Positions 1-6,488 of a stretch of 9,643 bases of DNA are shown piece by piece (position 1 is the first letter of the stretch; the number at the start of each line of letters is the position of its first letter). The notes under the pieces were generated by a model, which was not told the origin of the DNA, did no database searches, and saw only the letters and a list, made by a program, of their open reading frames with translations. The DNA comes from Chryseobacterium sp. (GTDB lineage Bacteria > Bacteroidota > Bacteroidia > Flavobacteriales > Weeksellaceae), in NCBI GenBank assembly GCA_017989575.1, contig JAGNPP010000077.1, positions 1-9,643 on the forward strand, given 5' to 3'. The position numbers and the translations under genes are program-made.

Positions 1-204
1 CTCAAAAAATATAAAATCAAAGGCGAGCTTTTCACAAAAAGCTATGAGTATTATATGACCAAACCCGAAACGATGAAAGAAATTTTGGACGAGGCACAAG
101 TCATAATTAAATCAAAAGACCCCAAAGCAGAAGCCTTCATCAATAAAAAATTAAAAGGAGTTAGCACCAATGCAAATCGAACCGCTCCCGCAATGGCACA
201 ATAA
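1..204 (+). CDS. C-terminal fragment of a probable DUF4296-type lipoprotein (5' end outside window)
   Basis: An open frame enters from the left edge and ends at TAA 202-204, giving 67 residues of a protein's C-terminus. The visible part contains 'KGELFTKSYEYYMTKPETMK', then a lysine-rich helix and a low-complexity tail ending NRTAPAMAQ. A short 'F..SY.YY...P' helix near the C-terminus resembles DUF4296, a family of small Bacteroidota lipoproteins. I also recall DUF4296 genes near tgt in flavobacterial genomes. Both points are memory-based, and the lipobox that would support lipoprotein status lies outside the window. Codon use and base composition resemble the following gene. The function of DUF4296 is unknown. 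That this is a real gene end is fairly sure; the family name is tentative. Confidence 0.55.
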   Translation, partial: LKKYKIKGELFTKSYEYYMTKPETMKEILDEAQVIIKSKDPKAEAFINKKLKGVSTNANRTAPAMAQ

Positions 205-209
205 ATTTG
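202..209 (+). promoter_or_regulatory. possible -7 box (TAAATTTG) for tgt
   Basis: TAAATTTG matches the Bacteroidota -7 consensus TAnnTTTG exactly and overlaps the stop codon of the upstream gene. No TTG is seen at the expected -33 distance, and the tgt start lies 56 nt downstream of the box. In an AT-rich genome this match can occur by chance, so it is weak support for a tgt promoter. Confidence 0.22.
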
Positions 210-265
210 AAAACAAATTCAATTCCGCAAAAAACAATTGTGGAAAGTGAAAATAAGATATACGA

Positions 266-1396
266 ATGAAATTTTTTGAAATCGAAAAAACTTCAGAATC
301 CAAAGCAAGAGCTGGAGTTATCAATACAGACCACGGACAGATTCAAACCCCGATTTTTATGCCGGTTGGAACTGTTGCATCTGTGAAAACTGTGCATCAG
401 AGAGAACTTAAAGAAGATATAAAAGCGCAAATCATCTTAGGAAACACCTACCATTTGATGCTTCGTCCTACGATGGACATTATGGAAAAAGCGGGCGGAC
501 TTCACCAGTTTATGAATTGGGATCTTCCAATCTTGACAGATTCCGGCGGTTATCAGGTTTTTTCGTTAGCAAAAAGTAGAAAGATTACCGAAGAAGGTGT
601 GAAATTCAAATCACACATTGACGGTAGTTTGCATTTTATGTCGCCTGAAGTTTCTATGCAAATCCAGAGACAAATTGGTGCTGATATTTTTATGGCTTTT
701 GATGAGTGTATTGCTTATCCGAGCGACTATAATGCCGTGAAAACATCAATGGAGCTCACGCATCGTTGGTTGAAAAGATGCATCACCTGGACTGACGAAA
801 ACAAAGAATTGTACGGTCACAAACAGAGATTATTCCCAATTGTTCAGGGTTCTTGTTACTCCGATTTGAGAAAAATTTCTGCTGAGGTGATTTCAGAGGC
901 TGGCGCAGAAGGAAACGCGATTGGCGGACTTTCCGTTGGTGAACCAGAACCGGAAATGTACCGAATCACAAATGAAGTGACAGACATTCTTCCGAAAGAC
1001 AAACCACGATATTTGATGGGCGTTGGAACACCGTGGAATATTCTGGAAAGCATTGGTTTCGGAGTAGATATGATGGATTGCGTAATGCCAACCAGAAACG
1101 CGAGAAACGCAATGCTCTTCACTTGGCAAGGTGTGATGAATATGAAAAACGAACGCTGGAAAGAGGATTTTTCACCGCTCGACGAGTTTGGGACGAGTTA
1201 TGTTGACAGCGCTTACAGCAAGGCTTACGTGCGTCACCTTTTCGTTTCGAAGGAATATTTGGCAAAACAAATTGCGTCGATTCACAACTTAGCGTTTTAC
1301 CTTGATTTAGTGAAAGTTGCGAGAGAGCACATTGTCGCAGGCGACTTCTATCAATGGAAAGATTCGATCATTCCGCAATTGAAAACAAGATTGTAA
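266..1396 (+). CDS. tgt: queuine/preQ1 tRNA-guanine transglycosylase (Tgt)
   Basis: This enzyme exchanges guanine 34 in the anticodons of Asp, Asn, His and Tyr tRNAs for preQ1, the entry step for queuosine in bacteria. The 376 residues match the usual bacterial length of about 375. Visible motifs are TDSGGYQVFS at 91-100 (general acid/base Asp92), FDEC at 145-148 (substrate Asp146), GGLSVGE at 220-226, and DCVMPTRNARN at 271-281, where Asp271 is the expected nucleophile. Oddly, the usual CxCxxC zinc ligands are replaced by Gly309, Ser311 and Asp314, although the fourth ligand, His340, remains. The surrounding SPLD and YSKAYVRHL blocks are intact, so the alignment is secure. This is probably a lineage trait rather than loss of function. 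The start gives the standard N-terminus, with no alternative needed. Identification is very sure. Confidence 0.97.
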   Translation: MKFFEIEKTSESKARAGVINTDHGQIQTPIFMPVGTVASVKTVHQRELKEDIKAQIILGNTYHLMLRPTMDIMEKAGGLHQFMNWDLPILTDSGGYQVFSLAKSRKITEEGVKFKSHIDGSLHFMSPEVSMQIQRQIGADIFMAFDECIAYPSDYNAVKTSMELTHRWLKRCITWTDENKELYGHKQRLFPIVQGSCYSDLRKISAEVISEAGAEGNAIGGLSVGEPEPEMYRITNEVTDILPKDKPRYLMGVGTPWNILESIGFGVDMMDCVMPTRNARNAMLFTWQGVMNMKNERWKEDFSPLDEFGTSYVDSAYSKAYVRHLFVSKEYLAKQIASIHNLAFYLDLVKVAREHIVAGDFYQWKDSIIPQLKTRL

Positions 1397-1463
1397 CAGG
1401 TAGTAGAATTCAGGTATTAGTCAAAAACTAAGACCTAAAACCTTATAACCAAAACCTATAATA
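1397..1463. repeat. degenerate CCTA/AAACC-type short repeats between tgt and lptG
   Basis: The 67-nt gap opens with two near-identical 10-mers, CAGGTAGTAG (1397-1406) and CAGGTATTAG (1411-1420). It continues with a drifting array of CC-A/T units: CCTAAAA, CCTTATAA, CCAAAA, CCTATAATA. AGGTATTAG (1412-1420) can also pair with CTAAGACCT (1428-1436) with one mismatch across a 7-nt loop. There is no T-tract after this stem, so it is not a convincing intrinsic terminator. No promoter box is visible. The role is unknown. Confidence 0.4.
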
Positions 1464-2558
1464 ATGAAAATCATAGACCTTTACGTCATCAAAAAATATT
1501 TGGGAACCCTCATTTTTATGTTGGCGCTTTTGTCTATCATCATTATGGTTGTGGATGTGCAGGCAAAAACGCCGAGGATTGAGAGCAACGGATTTACAGT
1601 TGGTTATTTCTTGCTTAATTTTTATCCATTTTGGATTCTGAATTTGATTCTCACCTTTATGTCGATTCTGGTTTTCATCACCGTTATTTTCTTCACTTCC
1701 AGAATGGCGAATAACACGGAGATTGTTGCCATTATCAGCAGTGGAGCGAGTTTTCACAGGTTTGCGAGGCCATATTTAGTCACATCGGTTTTAATATTTA
1801 TAATGACTTTGGCTGTGAATCACTTCATTTTGCCTTGGTCCAACATCAAGAAAAACGTGCTCGAACCTTATACTTATAACAGTATGAATCGGGAGAAACT
1901 TCTTGGAAATATGAGCATCGCGTCAAATATCAGCCCGACGGATTATATTTTTGTCAACAGTTACAACAAGAAGGAAAACCGAGGAACTGGTTATATGTAT
2001 CAGAAATTTGATAAGAACAAAAAGCTTATTTATCAAATCTCGGCGATGGATATCCAATGGGAAGCGAAGAAAAAACATTTCGTTATTAATAATTATACAG
2101 AACGGACGGCGGGTAAAAATGACACCGAAATTCTTGGAAGCGGAACAACGAAGATTCAAGATTTCAAGTTGCCTCCTTCAGAATTATTTCCTGATAAATT
2201 GGTGGCTCAAAACAAAACCACACCCGAACTTCTGACGATGATTGAACGGGAAAAAATGAAAGGAAACAACAACGTAACTTCTTTCTATAATGAGCTTTAT
2301 CAAAGAACCTCAATGCCTGTTTCTATTATTATTTTGACGTTTCTCGGATTGTCATTATCATCACAGAAAAAACGTGGCGGATTGGGACTTAACCTCGCAT
2401 TAGGAATTGCTTTGGCGTTCTTATTCGTATTTTCTTTCCAAGTTTTGAATGTGGTTTCCGAAAACAAAACCTTGACACCACTCTTGGCGATGTGGCTTCC
2501 GAACATCGTTTTTGCGCCAGTTGCCGCTTATCTTTATATTAAGAGGGCGAATCAGTAA
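1464..2558 (+). CDS. lptG: LptF/LptG (YjgP/YjgQ) family lipopolysaccharide export permease
   Basis: This is an inner-membrane subunit of the LPS transport ABC complex. LptF and LptG flank the LptB2 ATPase and lift LPS out of the membrane towards the periplasmic bridge. The 364 residues show the family layout: an N-terminal coupling-helix region, three membrane spans (about 13-32, 54-78 and 102-124), a polar periplasmic domain (about 140-275, the expected beta-jellyroll), then three more spans (about 283-299, 307-329 and 337-358) and a short cytoplasmic tail. The start 'MKIIDLYVIKKYLGTL' is typical of these permeases. Whether it is LptF or LptG cannot be fixed from this gene alone; the short form and single-copy context favour LptG. 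It lies 67 nt after tgt on the same strand and may be co-transcribed, and it ends convergent with birA. Confidence 0.88.
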   Translation: MKIIDLYVIKKYLGTLIFMLALLSIIIMVVDVQAKTPRIESNGFTVGYFLLNFYPFWILNLILTFMSILVFITVIFFTSRMANNTEIVAIISSGASFHRFARPYLVTSVLIFIMTLAVNHFILPWSNIKKNVLEPYTYNSMNREKLLGNMSIASNISPTDYIFVNSYNKKENRGTGYMYQKFDKNKKLIYQISAMDIQWEAKKKHFVINNYTERTAGKNDTEILGSGTTKIQDFKLPPSELFPDKLVAQNKTTPELLTMIEREKMKGNNNVTSFYNELYQRTSMPVSIIILTFLGLSLSSQKKRGGLGLNLALGIALAFLFVFSFQVLNVVSENKTLTPLLAMWLPNIVFAPVAAYLYIKRANQ

Positions 2559-2612
2559 AATTTTTGTCTAATCGCAAAATCGTTAAATTCTTTCATCAAT
2601 AAGTTTCAGAGT

Positions 2613-3323
2613 TCAATAAAGCAGTTCAATTTCCTTGTGGAAGAACTTTTGCAAACCTTCATTTTCCAAATCAATCCAGAGAAAACCATTTTTGTCAGCA
2701 TTTTTGATAATGCCATTTTGGCGCAAATTGTTTTTTTGAAAAACTGAGATTTCGTCTTTTCGAAAGAGCGATTGATTATAGATATTCAGGATTTCTTCTT
2801 CCGGATTAATGTCCTGTATTCTTGAAATTAAATATTGATGAAATTGATTCGTAAATTCCTTCAAATCAAAACTTAAATCTGTGGCAGTCAATACAGAACC
2901 AGCTTTTGGAAGATTCGAAAAATCGGTCTGAAGGACATTAATCCCAATTCCAATAATGTAATATTCCACATTCTCAAATTTTTTCTTTTCGATGAGAATG
3001 CCACAACCTTTTTTTCCATTCAGGATGATATCGTTTGGCCATTTTATTTTACAGCTCGCATTGGTCAGATTGGCAAGAAAATCCCGGACGATGATTGCGG
3101 TATAATAATTGAGGAATGTATCAGAAATACGGATGTTTGAAGTTTTGATGGCGATAGAATAAGCCAGATTCTGATTGGGAATCACCTTCCAAATATTCCC
3201 ATATTGTCCACGACCTTTTGTTTGATTAAAAGTAAAAACCGCAGTTGATTCGTCTTCATTTAAAAGCGATAAAATTTCGTCGTTGGTAGAAAAACAATTT
3301 TCAAAGTGGAAAATTTGGCTCAT
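2613..3323 (-). CDS. birA: biotin--[acetyl-CoA-carboxylase] ligase, monofunctional
   Basis: This enzyme activates biotin with ATP to biotinyl-5'-AMP and transfers it to the lysine of carboxyl carrier protein, supporting acetyl-CoA carboxylase and so fatty-acid synthesis. The 236 residues begin directly with the catalytic domain and lack the N-terminal winged-helix of E. coli BirA, so this version should not repress biotin genes. Visible motifs are the biotinyl-AMP loop TKGRGQYGNIW (35-45), KWPND (94-98), GKKGCGILIE (103-112, ligand Lys105) and GIGIN (125-129). A short C-terminal beta domain follows (about 190-236). The GRG loop reads GRGQ instead of the common GRGR, a conservative change in this flexible loop. 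The gene is divergent from rsfS across 88 nt and ends 54 nt from the end of lptG, with no obvious hairpin between the two stops. Confidence 0.93.
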   Translation of the reverse strand: MSQIFHFENCFSTNDEILSLLNEDESTAVFTFNQTKGRGQYGNIWKVIPNQNLAYSIAIKTSNIRISDTFLNYYTAIIVRDFLANLTNASCKIKWPNDIILNGKKGCGILIEKKKFENVEYYIIGIGINVLQTDFSNLPKAGSVLTATDLSFDLKEFTNQFHQYLISRIQDINPEEEILNIYNQSLFRKDEISVFQKNNLRQNGIIKNADKNGFLWIDLENEGLQKFFHKEIELLY

Positions 3324-3383
3324 TTATGAAAACTTTAAGAGATAATAAAAGTCAGAAACAAAAGATAAATAGATTAAAATCAA

Positions 3384-3391
3384 TAAATTTG
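3384..3391 (+). promoter_or_regulatory. -7 box (TAAATTTG) of the rsfS-ftsH promoter
   Basis: TAAATTTG fits the Bacteroidota TAnnTTTG element perfectly. It sits in the 88-nt divergent spacer, 20 nt before the rsfS start, which would leave a leader of roughly 14 nt. No clear TTG -33 element is present upstream. The position in a divergent spacer, where a promoter is required, makes the call reasonable. The divergent birA promoter is not clear; the best minus-strand candidate is TATCTTTTG at 3367-3359. Confidence 0.5.
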
Positions 3392-3411
3392 CAAATTAGA
3401 CAATTTTTTTA

Positions 3412-3774
3412 ATGAGTAAAATTACAGAAAAACAATTACTAATCGATAAGATAGTAGATTCGATTCAAGATACAAAAGGAGAAGACATTTTGGTCTTCGA
3501 TTTATCAGGCATAGAAAACGCAGCAGCAGAAACTTTTATCATCTGCAGTGGAAACTCAAACACGCAGGTTTCCGCAATTGCCGGGAACATCCAAAAAAAT
3601 GTACGAAACGACCTCAACGACAGACCTTGGCACGTAGAAGGGACTGAAAACTCGATGTGGGTTTTGGTGGATTACGTTTCTGTGGTGGTGCATATTTTCC
3701 AAAAGGAAATCCGTGAATATTACGATATTGAGGAGCTTTGGGGAGATGCCAAGATCACGAAAATAGAAAACTAA
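3412..3774 (+). CDS. rsfS: ribosome silencing factor RsfS (Iojap family)
   Basis: RsfS binds ribosomal protein uL14 on the 50S subunit and blocks joining with 30S, reducing translation in stationary phase or starvation. The protein is 120 residues, a normal length for the single-domain family. Conserved features visible are the ETFIICSGNSNTQVSAIA block (40-57), PWHVEG (72-77), and SMWVLVDYVSVVVHIF (81-96), followed by the REYYDIEELWGDA tail (101-113) characteristic of Iojap/DUF143. It starts with a well-placed ATG behind a putative promoter, ends with a stop 39 nt before ftsH, and is probably co-transcribed with it. A 6-7 bp hairpin lies in the spacer to ftsH. Identification is secure. Confidence 0.96.
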   Translation: MSKITEKQLLIDKIVDSIQDTKGEDILVFDLSGIENAAAETFIICSGNSNTQVSAIAGNIQKNVRNDLNDRPWHVEGTENSMWVLVDYVSVVVHIFQKEIREYYDIEELWGDAKITKIEN

Positions 3775-3776
3775 AA

Positions 3777-3792
3777 GATGCAATTTTGCATC
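3777..3792 (+). other. short inverted repeat in the rsfS-ftsH spacer
   Basis: GATGCAA (3777-3783) and TTGCATC (3786-3792) are exact reverse complements separated by two T residues. In RNA this would form a 6-bp stem with a 4-nt loop, starting 3 nt after the rsfS stop codon. The following sequence is A-rich rather than T-rich, so it is not a standard intrinsic terminator. It could be a weak attenuator, an RNA-processing or 3'-end stabilising hairpin, or a protein-binding dyad. Confidence 0.45.
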
Positions 3793-3813
3793 GTCAATAT
3801 TTAAAAAATAAGA

Positions 3814-5775
3814 ATGAATAACAAAGGATTCAATTGGTTTATACCCGTTATACTGGGACTTATTTTACTGATATTTCTTCCAGGACTTCTTGGAGATTCT
3901 ATGGTAAAAAACATTGATGAAAAAGAATTTTACAATCTTGTAGAAAAAGGAAAAGTGGGCGAAGTGATGGTCTATAGAGACAACTTCAAAGCCGATGTTT
4001 ACCTTACAAAAACCGCGAAAGCAGAATTAAAAAAAGGAGAAAAGAAAGATGATCCTCTTTCCGTGATCAACATCAAACCAAGTCCAGATTATGTACTCAC
4101 GTACGGGGATTTGAGATATTTCCAGGAGCGTTTTGAAGGCATTAATTCAAAATTGCCAACCAAAGCTAGAATGGAATTTGGAAAAAGCCAAAGTGGTTTC
4201 TCTGAGTTGCTATTCACTTTAGCACTTTGGGGCGGACTTTTCGCATTGCTTTACTTCTTTATTTTCAGAAAAATGGGTGGTGGCGCAGGCGGACCTGGCG
4301 GACAAATCTTCAGCATTGGAAAGTCAAAAGCGAAGTTGTTTGACGAAAAAGATAAGATGCAAATTACTTTCAAAGATGTTGCAGGTTTAGAAGGCGCAAA
4401 AGAGGAAGTTCAGGAAGTTGTAGATTTCTTAAAGAATTCTGAAAAATATACAAAACTTGGAGGTAAAATTCCAAAAGGTGTTCTATTGGTTGGCCCTCCG
4501 GGAACTGGTAAAACCTTGTTGGCGAAAGCTGTAGCAGGTGAAGCTAAAGTTCCGTTTTTCTCACTTTCTGGTTCAGATTTCGTGGAGATGTTTGTGGGAG
4601 TTGGAGCTTCCAGAGTAAGAGATCTTTTTGCTCAGGCGAGAGCAAAATCACCGGCGATTATTTTCATTGATGAGATTGATGCCATCGGTAGAGCAAGAGG
4701 AAAAGGCGGAATGCAAGGTGGAAACGATGAGCGCGAAAACACTTTAAATCAATTGCTTACAGAAATGGACGGTTTTGGAACAGATGTCAACGTTATCGTA
4801 ATGGCAGCTACAAACCGTGCTGATATTTTGGATAAAGCCTTGATGAGAGCTGGACGTTTTGACCGTTCCATTTATGTAGATTTGCCGGAACTTCACGAGA
4901 GAAAACAAATCTTTGATGTTCATTTGGCCAAAATCAAATTGGATGAAAACATCGATAGAGAATTTTTGGCAAAACAAACACCAGGTTTTAGTGGTGCAGA
5001 TATTGCCAATGTGTGTAACGAAGCGGCTTTGATCGCGGCAAGAAATTCTCACGAATCTGTAAACAAACAAGATTTCTTGGATGCTGTTGATAGAATCATC
5101 GGTGGATTAGAAAAGAAAAATAAAGCCATCAAACCTTCTGAAAAAAGAAGAGTTGCCTTCCACGAGGCTGGTCACGCTACAATTTCTTGGTTGGTTGAGC
5201 ATGCAGCACCACTTTTAAAAGTGACAATCGTTCCGAGAGGACGTTCATTGGGTGCGGCTTGGTATCTTCCGGAAGAAAGACAATTGACAACAACACAACA
5301 AATGTTGGATGAGATTTGTGCTACACTTGGCGGTAGAGCGGCAGAACAAACTGTTTTGGGCAATATTTCCACCGGAGCATTGTCCGATCTGGAAAGAGTC
5401 ACGAAACAAGCTCAGGCAATGGTTACAATCTATGGTCTGAATGATAAAGTAGGAAACATTTCTTATTACGACAGTTCTGGGCAATCTGAGTTCAGTTTTG
5501 GAAAACCATATTCTGAGGAAACGGCTAAATTAATCGATGAAGAAATCTCAAAATTAATTGAATCGCAGTACCAACGAGCAATCACAATTCTGACAGAGAA
5601 TAGAGATAAATTGGATGCTTTGGCAAACAAGCTTTTGGAAAAAGAAGTGATTTTCCGTGAGGATCTTGAAGAAATTTTCGGAAAACGAGCTTGGGATCCG
5701 GAATTGACAGAAAATCCAGTCTCTAGTGTGGACAATCCTGCGGAAGCTGGAAATGTTTTAAACACAGAGAGTTAA
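3814..5775 (+). CDS. ftsH: ATP-dependent zinc metalloprotease FtsH
   Basis: This is a membrane-anchored hexameric AAA+ protease that degrades misfolded membrane proteins and selected regulatory substrates. The 653 residues show the full order: membrane span about 8-27, periplasmic FtsH_ext domain about 33-125, second span about 131-151, and a Gly-rich linker. The AAA module has Walker A GPPGTGKT (227-234), pore motif MFVGVG (259-264), Walker B IIFIDE (282-287), and second region of homology ATNRADILDKALMRAGRFDR (332-351) with arginine fingers Arg345 and Arg348. The M41 protease domain has HEAGH (450-454, catalytic Glu451) and the third zinc ligand Asp525 in GALSDLERVT. The acidic C-terminal tail after about 630 is likely disordered. 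All catalytic residues are present. It follows rsfS by 39 nt and is closed by a strong terminator, suggesting a two-gene transcript. Confidence 0.98.
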   Translation: MNNKGFNWFIPVILGLILLIFLPGLLGDSMVKNIDEKEFYNLVEKGKVGEVMVYRDNFKADVYLTKTAKAELKKGEKKDDPLSVINIKPSPDYVLTYGDLRYFQERFEGINSKLPTKARMEFGKSQSGFSELLFTLALWGGLFALLYFFIFRKMGGGAGGPGGQIFSIGKSKAKLFDEKDKMQITFKDVAGLEGAKEEVQEVVDFLKNSEKYTKLGGKIPKGVLLVGPPGTGKTLLAKAVAGEAKVPFFSLSGSDFVEMFVGVGASRVRDLFAQARAKSPAIIFIDEIDAIGRARGKGGMQGGNDERENTLNQLLTEMDGFGTDVNVIVMAATNRADILDKALMRAGRFDRSIYVDLPELHERKQIFDVHLAKIKLDENIDREFLAKQTPGFSGADIANVCNEAALIAARNSHESVNKQDFLDAVDRIIGGLEKKNKAIKPSEKRRVAFHEAGHATISWLVEHAAPLLKVTIVPRGRSLGAAWYLPEERQLTTTQQMLDEICATLGGRAAEQTVLGNISTGALSDLERVTKQAQAMVTIYGLNDKVGNISYYDSSGQSEFSFGKPYSEETAKLIDEEISKLIESQYQRAITILTENRDKLDALANKLLEKEVIFREDLEEIFGKRAWDPELTENPVSSVDNPAEAGNVLNTES

Positions 5776-5801
5776 GATAATTAAAATGAATAATTAATAT
5801 G

Positions 5802-5827
5802 AAAATCCTAATTTTTTTAGGATTTTT
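5802..5827 (+). terminator. rho-independent terminator after ftsH
   Basis: AAAATCCTAA (5802-5811) pairs perfectly with TTAGGATTTT (5817-5826) around a T5 loop, with a T run at 5823-5827. The stem begins 26 nt after the ftsH stop codon. The flanking A and T runs mean it may work in both directions, but only the ftsH transcript needs it here. It separates rsfS-ftsH from the LUD-cdsA-psd group. Confidence 0.85.
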
Positions 5828-5872
5828 GTATTAAAAGAAAGTTTTGGTTTTTAGAGTATTATATAATTTTTT

Positions 5873-5880
5873 TACATTTG
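5873..5880 (+). promoter_or_regulatory. -7 box (TACATTTG) for the LUD-cdsA-psd operon
   Basis: TACATTTG fits TAnnTTTG exactly and lies downstream of the ftsH terminator, where a new promoter is expected. The nearest TTG upstream (5844-5846) is somewhat too far for a standard -33 element. Transcription would begin near 5887. That leaves about 15 nt before the TTG at 5902 but about 47 nt before the ATG at 5934, which bears on the choice of start for the LUD gene. Confidence 0.5.
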
Positions 5881-5901
5881 TATTAATTAAAAGCAAAAAA
5901 A

Positions 5902-5934
5902 TTGAGTCTGTTTAAAAAATTCGTTAATAAATAA
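5902..5934 (+). other. 10-codon TTG-started reading frame ending in TAATG overlap with the LUD gene
   Basis: Reading from TTG 5902 gives (M)SLFKKFVNK and then TAA at 5932-5934, whose last A is also the A of the LUD gene's ATG. The peptide looks like the normal basic N-terminus of LUD-domain proteins in related flavobacteria (many start M-x-L-F-K-K, from memory), yet it is in a different frame from the body. Either it is the detached original N-terminus left by a small indel, or a tiny leader that couples translation through the TAATG overlap. A base-calling error is a third option. Confidence 0.4.
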
Positions 5935-6479
5935 TGAATCAGCCTGAGGAGGAAGAGCCGGATGTTACGAAATTGGCAGACCAACTTCGCGATGCTGATT
6001 TGGACTACAAGTTTGCGCAACTTTTTACGCATTCTGGTGGATTCTTCAATTATTGCGCGGATGAATCTGAGGCTTTGCAAACACTGAATCAGATTGTAAA
6101 AATAGAACAGATCAACAATGTTTTCTGCTGGGATCAGGATTTGAGAAACTTTTTGGATGTCATCAAAACCACCAATTCTCCAGAATTGACAGAAGAAAAC
6201 GACGCCGCTTTCATCACTTGCGAATATCTGATTGCTTTTGATGGCAGAATTATGCTTTCTCATAACAATATTCTACATTACCATTCCTCCAGATTGCCAA
6301 GTAAAATCATCATTATGGCAAACGTTTCTCAGATTGCCAGCAATTTGAACGAGGCAATGATGAAGGTAAAACGTGCAGGAAACCTCAAGAATTTGACTTC
6401 TATCAGCGGAAGTCAGTCCAAATTGGATACTCCGAATAAGGATAATACCAAACTTTTCTTACTTTTGCTGGAAGATTAA
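5934..6479 (+). CDS. LUD (LutC/YkgG-like) domain-containing protein
   Basis: The protein has 181 residues. LUD domains occur in LutB/LutC lactate-utilisation proteins, but stand-alone copies in Bacteroidota have no proven function. Features seen are an acidic start (NQPEEEEPD, 2-10), a GGFFNYCADESEAL segment (35-48), then the LUD core with ITCEYLIAFDGRIML (94-108), SSRLPSKIIIMANVSQIASNLNEAM (118-142) and a hydrophobic end KLFLLLLED (173-181). No signal peptide or membrane span is visible, so it is probably cytoplasmic. No Fe-S cysteine motif is present. The first ATG after the promoter is used here, but the true N-terminus may have been the upstream MSLFKKFVNK segment in another frame. It heads a tight group with cdsA (9-nt gap, same reading frame) and psd, suggesting a link to phospholipid synthesis that is inference only. 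Confidence 0.75.
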   Translation: MNQPEEEEPDVTKLADQLRDADLDYKFAQLFTHSGGFFNYCADESEALQTLNQIVKIEQINNVFCWDQDLRNFLDVIKTTNSPELTEENDAAFITCEYLIAFDGRIMLSHNNILHYHSSRLPSKIIIMANVSQIASNLNEAMMKVKRAGNLKNLTSISGSQSKLDTPNKDNTKLFLLLLED

Positions 6480-6488
6480 ACTTCAGTT

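Noticed and set aside
170..250. A 26-codon frame (MQIEPLPQWHN...) with an AAAGGAG-like site upstream, overlapping the end of the first gene out of frame
   Set aside because: It is very short, overlaps a better-supported coding frame, and Shine-Dalgarno matches carry little weight in Bacteroidota. The purine-rich run is explained by the lysine/glycine codons of the upstream gene.
856..1129. Minus-strand open frames inside tgt
   Set aside because: They are shadows of the tgt coding frame with no recognisable domain, promoter or conserved start; the plus-strand protein is certain.
1951..2235. A 94-codon plus-strand frame inside lptG
   Set aside because: It is an out-of-frame overlap with the periplasmic domain of the permease; its Arg/Lys-rich content is typical of a shifted reading of AT-rich coding DNA.
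2559..2612. Possible terminator between the convergent lptG and birA genes
   Set aside because: No stem of useful length with a T-run was found; only AT-rich sequence is present, so no terminator is called.
4744..5765. Several minus-strand open frames inside ftsH, up to 108 codons
   Set aside because: All lie within the strongly conserved ftsH coding sequence and encode low-information, Ser/Cys-rich translations typical of antisense shadows.
5799..5834. ATG-started 11-codon frame MKILIFLGFLY after ftsH that resembles a signal peptide
   Set aside because: It is formed by the two arms and loop of the ftsH terminator hairpin and ends at once, so it is a by-product of the palindrome.
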